From NCBI RefSeq assembly GCF_015206895.1, contig NZ_JADEXU010000051.1:1-48433 (forward strand): 48,433 nucleotides of DNA, read 5' to 3'. A program made the position numbers and the translations under genes. The DNA is from Nostoc sp. LEGE 12450 (lineage in GTDB: Bacteria > Cyanobacteriota > Cyanobacteriia > Cyanobacteriales > Nostocaceae). Each line of letters begins with the position of its first letter. The stretch's first letter is position 1. Shown piece by piece: positions 27,988 through 35,700 of this stretch. Below the pieces are notes generated by a model that was not told the DNA's origin, did no database searches, and saw only the letters and a list, made by a program, of their open reading frames with translations.

Positions 27988-28019
27988 ACTCCAAGTAGTA
28001 CTCCAAGTAAATTCAAAAC
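27988..28019. repeat. Left arm of ~32-bp imperfect inverted repeat with doubled ACTCCAAGTA
   Basis: Two direct copies of actccaagta (27988-27997 and 28000-28009) followed by aattcaaaac. Its reverse complement matches 31064-31096 with two mismatches and a small indel. Candidate arm-type integrase binding sites or element ends. Confidence 0.7.
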
Positions 28020-28030
28020 ATGCACTGCAC

Positions 28031-28057
28031 AAAAAAAGGACTCTAGATAGAGTCCTT
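28031..28057 (-). terminator. Intrinsic terminator of the SAP-like gene
   Basis: Perfect 9-bp stem aaggactct (28036-28044) / agagtcctt (28049-28057), loop agat. On the minus strand it is followed by a T run (28031-28037). It lies 26 bases past the stop of the gene at 28083. Confidence 0.8.
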
Positions 28058-28082
28058 ACTATTAACTAAGCTTTTGAGTTAT

Positions 28083-28460
28083 CTATTCACCGAGTAAATC
28101 CATCACCTCTTCTAACTTCTGTTTAGCTCGATAAAGGTTAATCAGTACTTGCTGTTCCCAGGATTGAGGAGGATGAAGTCTCCTATTCTCCAGTGTGAAC
28201 TTAATAAGCGCCGCTTGTTCATCAGTTGGCGTATTCATTTGATCAAGTGCAGCGCTGATATTTTGGAAAGCTTCAAAACTTACCCGTCTTAATCCCCTAC
28301 CTTCTTGCATCTGGTTAAGTGCGATCGCTGGGAATGCTAGCAAGCTGACAATATATGAATTCTTGTATCCAGCGTTCCCAGTAGGCTTAAGCCCGTATCT
28401 ACGACACAAGTCCCGAAGGTCTTGAATAGTTTTGATTTCGAGTTCCGTTCGTGTAAACAT
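28083..28460 (-). CDS. Small protein with SAP-like N-terminal helix-turn-helix region
   Basis: 125 residues, not assigned to a named family. The N terminus (about 8-45) resembles a SAP-type DNA-binding motif: IKTIQDLRDLCRRYGLKPTG followed by NAGYKNSYIVSLLAFP, i.e. two short helices with the usual Gly between. The rest is helical (FEAFQNISAALDQMNTP, then SWEQQVLINLYRAKQKL). No membrane segment. It lies within the integrase island, divergent from a 60-residue protein gene with a palindrome in the shared promoter, and has its own terminator. A DNA-binding role for the element is an inference. Confidence 0.65.
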   Translation of the reverse strand: MFTRTELEIKTIQDLRDLCRRYGLKPTGNAGYKNSYIVSLLAFPAIALNQMQEGRGLRRVSFEAFQNISAALDQMNTPTDEQAALIKFTLENRRLHPPQSWEQQVLINLYRAKQKLEEVMDLLGE

Positions 28461-28486
28461 AGAGTAGCCATTTGCTAAAAGTGGTA

Positions 28487-28525
28487 TCGGTGGTGTACTG
28501 TTTTGCTGACTGTTATCACCACCGA
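28487..28525. promoter_or_regulatory. Inverted repeat TCGGTGGTG-N21-CACCACCGA, candidate operator
   Basis: Perfect 9-bp arms at 28487-28495 and 28517-28525, between the divergent small genes (28460 on minus, 28584 on plus). A related half site, tatcggtggcac, occurs near 31017-31028. Placement suits autoregulation by one of the two neighbours. Confidence 0.5.
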
Positions 28526-28583
28526 CATAAAACTCTATTCTAATGGTTTCGTTAGTATCAAGCCTTATTTACATCTCTCAACA

Positions 28584-28766
28584 ATGCCTAACCCTAAAGG
28601 TAATCCTCAGAATTTTGAACCAGCACAACCAAAGGGTAGTGAGTTATTGACTTACCAATTAAGTTTTCGTGTTACCAAGGAAATGAAGGATGCAGTTAAA
28701 GCTAAGGATGACCCGCCTGAATTTTGTCGTCAAGCTATTCAGAAAGCGCTAGATGAGGACGTGTAA
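28584..28766 (+). CDS. Small 60-residue protein, possible ribbon-helix-helix-like regulator
   Basis: Starts at ATG 28584 (MPNPKGNPQNF); an upstream in-frame ATG at 28503 would add 27 residues that overlap the candidate operator and look non-coding. After a basic, Pro/Asn-rich N terminus comes LLTYQLSFRVTKEMKDAVKA, a beta strand then helix pattern as in ribbon-helix-helix proteins, and a second helix (PPEFCRQAIQKALDEDV). Small island proteins of this pattern are often regulators. Function is not established. A shared terminator separates it from the convergent AlkB gene. Confidence 0.65.
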   Translation: MPNPKGNPQNFEPAQPKGSELLTYQLSFRVTKEMKDAVKAKDDPPEFCRQAIQKALDEDV

Positions 28767-28791
28767 TTAATTGTTCGGTAACTTATTGAAT

Positions 28792-28823
28792 ATAAAAAAC
28801 CTCTCTTACACAGTAGAGAGGTT
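28792..28823 (-). terminator. Terminator between the small protein gene and alkB (convergent)
   Basis: Perfect 9-bp stem aacctctct (28798-28806) / agagaggtt (28815-28823), loop of 8. The minus strand continues into six T, so it best serves the AlkB transcript; the plus strand has only gttatatatt. Confidence 0.75.
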
Positions 28824-28858
28824 ATATATTGCAAATAATTGTTTGTTTCCAAATACCC

Positions 28859-29518
28859 TCAACAGGAATGACCAATTACCCTGAAAGTTAGATTAATTCT
28901 TGGTTGAACCTTCTTCGATGTTTTTGGGATCTGATGCTGCCAAAAATGCTGCGTTGCTCCCGCCATAACAAGGAGACTGCCATGTGTTAACTCAACTTCG
29001 GCTTTCAAAGCCTTATCATGCTTATGCCTAAACATAAACCTTCTTGCTCCACCAAAACTAACAGAACCAATTACAGGATTGCTACCTAGTTCGGGTTCAG
29101 CATCACTGTGCCAGGAAATTCCATCATTTCCGTCTCGGTAAAGATTGAGCAAAACGCTGTTAAACTTAACTTTTGCAATTTTCTCAGCTTTCTCTTTTAG
29201 TTGTAGCAACGTAGGTGTCCAAGGTTCTGGATCAAGATGAATGCCTGAGAATTTATATGACTTATTTCTATCTCCATACCAAGCAGTTTCTCTTGGCAAG
29301 TTTACTTCCTTACCAAAAATCTTCATTCTGTCTTGTCGCCATTTTATTTCCTTAAACAGGGTTTGAAAAAGCTCGTCGCTTTCTTGCTGATTGTAAAAAT
29401 TGTGATAGAAAGTTATATCTGCATCTGGTATAGATAGGACTTCTTTCTCTGCACTCTTTTTTGGCTCATTAATAGCAGAGTCAAATCCAGAAAACAAGTC
29501 GCCTTGAATTGCATTCAT
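28859..29518 (-). CDS. AlkB-family 2-oxoglutarate/Fe(II) dioxygenase
   Basis: 219 residues, intact AlkB-like enzyme. The iron ligands are H137 and D139 (ISWHSDAEPELG) and H195 (HFWQHQIP); the 2-oxoglutarate-binding R207 and R213 lie in RINLTFR. Also present are the nucleotide-recognition-lid-type region ETAWYGDRNKSYKFSGI and NLYRDGNDG. AlkB proteins remove alkyl groups from N1-methyladenine and N3-methylcytosine in DNA or RNA. This version is closest in pattern to the ALKBH2/3-like group (YGDRN, no E. coli AlkB N terminus). It begins 28 bases after the stop of a methyltransferase-like gene on the same strand, so they form an operon within the integrase island. Confidence 0.9.
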   Translation of the reverse strand: MNAIQGDLFSGFDSAINEPKKSAEKEVLSIPDADITFYHNFYNQQESDELFQTLFKEIKWRQDRMKIFGKEVNLPRETAWYGDRNKSYKFSGIHLDPEPWTPTLLQLKEKAEKIAKVKFNSVLLNLYRDGNDGISWHSDAEPELGSNPVIGSVSFGGARRFMFRHKHDKALKAEVELTHGSLLVMAGATQHFWQHQIPKTSKKVQPRINLTFRVIGHSC

Positions 29519-29546
29519 AACAAATCTATTTTTTATTAAAGCTGCT

Positions 29547-30329
29547 TTAGAGTCTTACAGTAAATTGTCGTTCATACCTTTCTATTTTTCCTATTTCAAA
29601 TCTTTTATTTTTGTTAAAAAAGATTTCCTTAAAAATTGCTTCAGATGACTTACATGAGTCTATAACTGTAGAATTTTTGATAAACAGATTATAGAAATTA
29701 TCTATCCTGCTAATAGCTGTATACCGAGATGCGCTTGTACAAATAATACGATTTTCTCCTTTAAATAAATTAATTATTAATTGATATAGCTTATTTATCT
29801 CGAAGTATTCAACATCTATTATGTTTGAAAAAAGATGAATTTTAATATTGCTAGGATTTGAATCAAAATCACTATAGTTTAAGTTATCTATACACTTATG
29901 GACTGTCTTGATTGTAGAGTTACTGGAGAAATTAGGCTGTAACATTTGGCAAACAAAGCTGTAGCCACGCGATAGCGCGATTGCTGATGGCTCAATTAGT
30001 GCAACTGATTCTATTTTAGGTCTAAAGCTATTTTCAAAAAAATAATCGATTAAAACACAGGTTGCAAGCGCCTGACCACATCCCCAATCGATAATTTCTA
30101 TGTTTTTAGCTTCCATGTTCTCAAATTTAGTTGAAGGAAACGCTTCATAGAGTTTATGAAAGTGATGCCCGCCATAGAGACCAATATATCTATCACATTC
30201 TGCCTCATTATCTAGTACTTTTTTACCGTGGTCTAAATTGTCATAAGGAAATGGAAGGTTTATTGTTCTGGGTTTGTAAATATCATTGAAAAACCTTGTT
30301 TGTTCTTTCTGCGGATTTGACATGAGCAT
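29547..30329 (-). CDS. SAM-dependent methyltransferase-like protein of unknown function
   Basis: 260 residues. A class I methyltransferase-like core is suggested by motif I, EIIDWGCGQALATCVLIDYF at about 77-96, an acidic end of strand 2 (VALIEPSAIAL), and LFSNIIDVEYFE at the position of motif IV. The first 75 residues (KPRTINLPFPYDNLDHGKKV, YIGLYGGHHFHKLYEAF) and the C terminus match nothing I recognise. The ATG at 30329 and the Met at residue 3 are both possible starts. The AlkB gene follows 28 bases downstream. A catalytic role is inferred from motif I only; whether it modifies nucleic acid, protein or metabolite is unknown. AT content is clearly higher than in chromosomal neighbours. Confidence 0.65.
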   Translation of the reverse strand: MLMSNPQKEQTRFFNDIYKPRTINLPFPYDNLDHGKKVLDNEAECDRYIGLYGGHHFHKLYEAFPSTKFENMEAKNIEIIDWGCGQALATCVLIDYFFENSFRPKIESVALIEPSAIALSRGYSFVCQMLQPNFSSNSTIKTVHKCIDNLNYSDFDSNPSNIKIHLFSNIIDVEYFEINKLYQLIINLFKGENRIICTSASRYTAISRIDNFYNLFIKNSTVIDSCKSSEAIFKEIFFNKNKRFEIGKIERYERQFTVRL

Positions 30330-30792
30330 AAGAAGCCTTAAGAGTGGATTTGACTACTCTCTTAAGTTACCCAGCTTCCTATAAAATACTTAATACTTAT
30401 TATACTTATTTTTCTATGTATTGACTCTGAGGGTATTATTGGTGAAACCTTCCATATATCTCCCCAGGATAAATACAAAAAAACAGCTTTTCTGATACTT
30501 GATACCAGGTTATACATAATTATACTTAGTTGATATTTCACCGCTTAACAAGCTTCAGACTGTTGTACTTTATAAAATTTAGGCTCTACGAAATCTTTAT
30601 TTGATAAAGGTTCCAGATTAATCAGATTTTTAAAATCTTTATATTTCTGCAATTACTCTAAGTTCCGATGACTAGAAATTTCTTGCACAACTCTGATATT
30701 CAGTTTTGCTAATCACTTCAACATCTCATAGTCGTATATTTCTAAAATTCTTAGAGTAATACTTGAAGAACTTTCAATAAGTAAATACGTCG

Positions 30793-30897
30793 TTACAGCA
30801 CTTCTTGCTATTGTGCAATACAGTTTTCTTCTTTCCCCTCTCCTAGCATAGCTTTCAGCTTTTAGGATGTACTTCCTAGCTGCCGGAAGTGCTGTAA
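30793..30897. repeat. 105-bp element with perfect 12-bp terminal inverted repeats (MITE-like)
   Basis: ttacagcacttc (30793-30804) and gaagtgctgtaa (30886-30897) are exact reverse complements, with a non-coding interior. No obvious target duplication. Confidence 0.6.
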
Positions 30898-31034
30898 TGC
30901 CACCAAAAATAAAATTACAGTTTTGCAGTGTCTAGAATGCTTGCTACCTACACAAACTTTTCAGGAAAAAGACTCTCAAAGGTGAGTGTGATTTTAATTG
31001 TTAATCAGCTATTTAATATCGGTGGCACACATAA

Positions 31035-31069
31035 AAAAACCTCTAGAATGCTTTTATCTAGAGGTTTTT
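31035..31069. terminator. Bidirectional terminator downstream of the integrase
   Basis: Perfect stem aaaacctctag (31036-31046) / ctagaggtttt (31058-31068), loop of 11, with an A run before and a T run after, so it works on both strands. It lies about 55 bases past the integrase stop. Confidence 0.8.
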
Positions 31070-31096
31070 AATTTACTTGGAGTCTCTACTTAGAGT
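31064..31096. repeat. Right arm of ~32-bp imperfect inverted repeat
   Basis: Reads gtttttaatttacttggagt then ctctacttagagt. The inverse occurs at 27988-28019. Contains tacttggagt (31074-31083) and tacttagagt (31087-31096); a third related copy tacttagatg (31120-31129) overlaps the integrase stop codon. Confidence 0.7.
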
Positions 31097-31122
31097 AATT
31101 TCAACTACACTTCTCTATTTAC

Positions 31123-32403
31123 TTAGATGTCTTTCAGTACTCTTTCCTTATCCGGTTGTAGATAATGCTTAATAAGAGTGTCTACACTGTTGCCGCAACT
31201 GTCAGCTAATAAACCTAAGTCAGCACCGTTATTAGCTTGAATACTGATAAAAGTATGTCTAGTAGAGTAGGGTTTAAGATAACCGTGTATTAATCCTTGA
31301 GTAGCGAGTCTACTAACAACCCCAGGATAACTATAAGCCTTTCCGTCCTCATTTACACGGTTATTATGGTTCCAAGCTACTCTAATTTTAGGTGAGTCAT
31401 AGTATTTGCCTTTGTTACTAAAAACTAATTCATTATCATTTTCTGTTTTTTCTTTTAAAATTTTTAATAGATTAATTAATCTATTCATGCCTTTCATTTT
31501 AAACCATCTAATTACTTCCGTTTTAGTGGTTTTAGTTTTCTTCAATGAATAAGAATAACTTTCACCAAAAATTATCCATCCTGAATCAAATTTAATATCT
31601 TTCCATTTAAGTGCGAATGCTTCGCCGTGCCTACATCCAGTAAGGAATAAGAATTCAATCAAATTCGCAACTTCTCTCTCGTGTTTTTTATTTGATTCAT
31701 AAAATGCATTGATAATTATATCTCTCTCTTCCAAGGTATAAGCCTTGTAATCTTCTTCTTGTAACTGTTGTGATTTTTTAGGCAGTAGATAAGATTCTTT
31801 AATCTCGTTAAAATAATCTCGGTTTATTCCTAAGTTATTGTTAATTGCCCATAAGGAAAGAGAAGACAACGCACCGTACAAAGTTTTTATTAAGTGCTTG
31901 CCAGTTTTTTTTGCATTCAATGTATTAATAATTAAACTTGCTGTTTCTTCTCCAAACTCTTGATCTAAAAAAGGTGTTAGCAATGCAGTGTAAGTAGTTT
32001 GGTATAGTGTCCTATGTGTTGACTCAGCAATTTGTTGTGTTTGCAGCTTCCAAGCGATATATTTAATCCACAATTCTCCTAATGTAGGTAATGCTCTCGC
32101 GGTCGGTAACTGAGTAACTGTAGCTAGCATCGGCTTGATATCCAGATACTTAGCCAGGGTAGGGTCAAATAATCCTCCGTCTGGATAATCGATGTCAGCT
32201 TGTATCCGCCTAGCTATGCTATCAGCCCATTGTTTGTTTTCTGGGGTATCACTTCTGCCTAACCCTTTATAAGCTTGGCGTTTACCGTAGAACTCCTGAC
32301 TCACCCTAGTACTGAACTGGAGGCGGAGAGAACCTTTGTCAACTCCTACGTTTACGTCAGCTAATCGGTTAGAACCCTTGGTGTTTGGACTTTTTGAGTA
32401 CAT
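31123..32403 (-). CDS. Site-specific tyrosine recombinase (integrase) with arm-type DNA-binding domain
   Basis: 426 residues. The N terminus (about 12-75) looks like an arm DNA-binding domain of the DUF3596/Min27 type (GKRQAYKGLG, TPENKQWADSIARRIQADI), followed by a SAM-like core-binding domain (about 105-195) and the catalytic domain. Catalytic residues visible are R258 (TGCRHGEAFALKW), a Lys within SLKKTKTTKTEV, R382-H383 (PYSTRHTF) and the nucleophile Y414 (LIKHYLQPD). The HxxR motif has Tyr379 instead of the first His, as I recall for other cyanobacterial integrases including XisA/XisC relatives. It inserts or excises the DNA of the surrounding island. The start ATG 32403 adjoins a doubled tctagtaa sequence that may be part of the attachment site. 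Confidence 0.9.
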   Translation of the reverse strand: MYSKSPNTKGSNRLADVNVGVDKGSLRLQFSTRVSQEFYGKRQAYKGLGRSDTPENKQWADSIARRIQADIDYPDGGLFDPTLAKYLDIKPMLATVTQLPTARALPTLGELWIKYIAWKLQTQQIAESTHRTLYQTTYTALLTPFLDQEFGEETASLIINTLNAKKTGKHLIKTLYGALSSLSLWAINNNLGINRDYFNEIKESYLLPKKSQQLQEEDYKAYTLEERDIIINAFYESNKKHEREVANLIEFLFLTGCRHGEAFALKWKDIKFDSGWIIFGESYSYSLKKTKTTKTEVIRWFKMKGMNRLINLLKILKEKTENDNELVFSNKGKYYDSPKIRVAWNHNNRVNEDGKAYSYPGVVSRLATQGLIHGYLKPYSTRHTFISIQANNGADLGLLADSCGNSVDTLIKHYLQPDKERVLKDI

Positions 32404-32767
32404 CTAGTAAAATTCTAGTAATTTTTATTGTTTCAGTTCTTGAATAACTGCTTAAATACTAGAATACCTTATGAGTACCATTACACTTTTTGGTGTAATC
32501 ATGTGTCTTTTTTAAAGTCTATTCATATTAAAGTTCTAGGTTGTACCTGTGCGAAAGTCAAAGGAACAATTTTCAGTTTATTAAGATCAGATTTTCCTGA
32601 AAACGCCAATATTATTAAGCATAAGTATTGGATCAAGCAAATACCGTAACTTAACGAATGAGGTCTTTGCTTTACTTGGCGTATCCTGGAAATGGCATAC
32701 TGAATCAATGTGTCAGTTAATGCTTGTGTGTGCCAGCGATATCCGGCAATTAATACAGTGAAAGCAA
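32404..32767. other. Gene-free right edge of the island and promoter region of the TamB-like gene
   Basis: 364 bases. Contains doubled tctagtaa (32403-32421), the right copy of the 12-bp direct repeat (32414-32425) and a 7-bp hairpin attacac/gtgtaat (32480-32499) followed by six T. No gene is evident; the part near 32700 should carry the promoter of the large downstream gene. Confidence 0.5.
32414..32425. repeat. 12-bp direct repeat, candidate attachment-site copy (right)
   Basis: tctagtaatttt, same orientation as at 27697-27708. It is the second of two tctagtaa copies beginning at the integrase start codon. Integrase genes commonly lie next to one attachment site. Confidence 0.35.
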
Positions 32768-35700
32768 ATGACTAAATCTCCCCATCAAGATATTCACTCC
32801 CCCTCCCCTACCCGCAAGCGTCTGTGGTTGCTGGTATTGAGTCGGGGTAGCATTGCCTTGAGTGGACTTTTACTGTTAGGAGTTATCATCGGTATTTGGC
32901 GGTTGTGGACTTTTGTCCAAACAGAGTTAACGCCGTTGGCACAACAAAGTCTGACTACTACACTCAACCGTCCGGTAAAACTGGGAAAAGTCACACAATT
33001 TTCGTTAACGGGAGTGCAGTTTGGCGCTTCAGCTATCCCAGCCACACCCACAGATCCAGATCGGGCGACAGTCGAATCTGTAGAGGTGGGTTTTAACCTG
33101 TTACAACTAATCTTTAACCGCCACCTCAAGCTTGATGTAACCTTAGTCAACCCAGATATTTACATTGACCAGGATGACCAAGGACGCTGGGTTTCCACTA
33201 GCATCGCGTCGTCAGGTAGAGGCGGTGCAATTAAAACTGATTTGGACTACTTGCGTTTTCGTAATGCCAAGCTGGCATTGATGCCGCAGGAGAGAGGGAA
33301 GGAGGCAGGGGATGCTGGGGAAGGAATATCTTCTGTGTCTCCCACCTCTCCCGTAACATTTTCTCAACTTAACGGTTCTGCCCAACTTTTAGCAAACAAC
33401 CAGTTAATCCGGTTTGAAGTAGGAGGGCAAGCAGACAGTGGTGGCAATATTTCCATTGAGGGAGAGACACGTTCTAAGGTGCTAGCGGGCAACTTTCAAG
33501 TGAAAGCACAAGATTTGCTGGCTGCGGATATTACTCGGTTGATTAAGTTACCAGTGAACTTACAGGCGGGTCGAGCCAATGGCGACTTGTTAATTCGGTT
33601 GACACCAGGGCAGCAGACTTTATTGTATGGCAATGCGGCTGTGCAAGGGGTAACACTTCAAATACCCAAAGTCCCGCAACTGTTGAGTAATAGCCAAGGA
33701 AACCTCCGTTTTCAGGGAACGGAGTTGCAGTTAAACAATGTTACAACCAACTACGGCAAAATTCCTGTAGTGGCTACGGGAATCATCGACACTCAAGCAG
33801 GTTTTAAGTTGGCAGGGCGTGTAAATGCGGTGAGTTTGGCTAATGCCCAGGAGACTCTGAAGGTAAAACTACCTGTGCCGATCGCTGGACAAGTACAAGC
33901 AGATTTGCAGATTACTGGATCGACTAAAGAGCCAATTCTCTCAGGCACAGTTGCCACAATCCAAACTGCCCGCATTGATAAAGTTGATTTCAATAGCATC
34001 AGTAGTAAATTTGAGCTTGTTACTAGCTCTAGTTCCTCTTTAATTACCCTAAAAGATATTCAAGGTAAAGCCAAAATTGGTGGTGATATTACAGGCGCTG
34101 GCACAATTCAACTTGGTAAAACGCCGCAACTAGATTTAAATTTCGCTGCCAAGAATGTTCCAGGGGATGCGATCGCAAAAGTTTATGAAACAACACCTGC
34201 GTTCCAAATCGGCAATGTCTCAGCTACAGCCCAATTAACTGGCGCTCCGACAAATGTCCAAACTTTGGTACAGTTCCAAGCCCCTAACGGAACTTACCCT
34301 GGAACTGGCGAAGTTGCGATCGCTCCAAATCGCAATGTCTCTTTCCGTAATGTGGCTCTTAATGTAAGCGGTGGTACAGTCCGGGCAACGGGTAGTTATC
34401 TTAATGAGCGTTGGCAAGCTGTGGCTGTTGCCTCTAGGGTAAAATTAGAACCATTTGTAGACAAAAGTCAACTACAAAATGTCTCTTTGGCGGAGGCACA
34501 GTTCAATGGTCGTCTCATCCTCTCAGGCAACACAGCACCATTTAAAATTGCCACGATTCGCACTGATGGCGCAGGAGTTCAAATTGGTGGCGGCACGGTA
34601 GCAGTTTCTAATGTCCAACTGCAAGACCAAAGTTTCTCTGCTCAACTTGTAGCTAATGGTGTGCGGTTGGGGCAAATATTGAAACAGTCTCCCCCAGCTT
34701 TAAATAATCCTTTGGCGGGTACGTTCCAAATCGCAGGTAACAGAGATAATTTCAGCCTGAAAACGCTCCGTGGCAATGGTGAGGGTAGCCTTGCTATTGG
34801 CGGTGGTAAGGTTACAGCTAAAAATATCCAAGTGGCTAATGGTGTCTATCAGGCGCAAGTTCAGGCTAAAAATGTTCCTGTGCAGCAATTGGCAAAAGTA
34901 CCAAAGCAGTTTCAAGGGGCATTAAGTGGTCAGTTCGATGTAGCAGGTTCTGTTGATTCTTTTAAACCGCAGACTATTCAAGCCAGTGGTCAGGCGCGAG
35001 TAAATGTTGCGGATGGAACTATTACGGCCTCTAATATCCAACTTGCTAATGGTGTCTATCAGGCGCAAGTTCAGGCAAATAATGTACCTGTGCGCCAGTT
35101 GGCAGCAGTACCACCGCAATTTAGAGGGACGTTAACTGGTCAAGTAAACGTAGCGGGTTCTGTTGAATCCTTCCAACCTAAAGCTATCCAAGCTATGGGT
35201 CAGGCGCGGGTAAATGTTGCGGGTGGGACGATTACAGCCTCTAATATCCAAGTGGCTAATGGTGTATACCAGGCACAAGTTCAGGCAAATAATGTACCTT
35301 TGCAGCAGTTGGCAGCAGTACCACCGCAGCTACGAGGGACGTTAACTGGTCAAGTAAACGTGGCGGGTTCTGTTGAGTCCTTCCAACCGCAAACTATCCA
35401 AGCTAGTGGTCAGGGACGGCTGGATGTTGCAGGTGGAACGATCGCAGCTTCTAATATCCAATTGGCTAATGGTCGCTATCAAGCTGTAGTTAATGCTGAC
35501 GGTGTGGAGTTAAATCGGTTCAATCAGCAATTGCGGGGGCAATTTGGCGGTCAGTTGCAATTAGCTGGCAATGTCGGATCATCCAAATTAGCTGATGTGC
35601 GTGCTGCTGGACAGGTGCAATTATCCCAAGGGCTTCCTGGTCTTGAGCAACCCCTCACGGCTGCGATCGCTTGGAGTGGTGAAAGGCTGACCATTGAGCG

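Larger units (their letters stand above)
27595..28082. other. Gene-free left edge of the integrase island
   Basis: 488 AT-rich bases. Holds one copy of a 12-bp direct repeat (27697-27708), the left arm of a long inverted repeat (27988-28019) and a terminator (28031-28057). CTAGTA-type hexamers recur at several places (around 27698, 27752, 27852). No gene recognised. Confidence 0.55.
30330..31122. other. ~790-base gene-free part of the island
   Basis: AT-rich and without credible ORFs on either strand. It holds a 105-bp element with 12-bp inverted ends (30793-30897), a bidirectional terminator (31035-31069) and the right arm of the long inverted repeat. The stretch upstream of the methyltransferase gene (30330-30500) should contain its promoter. 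Confidence 0.55.
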
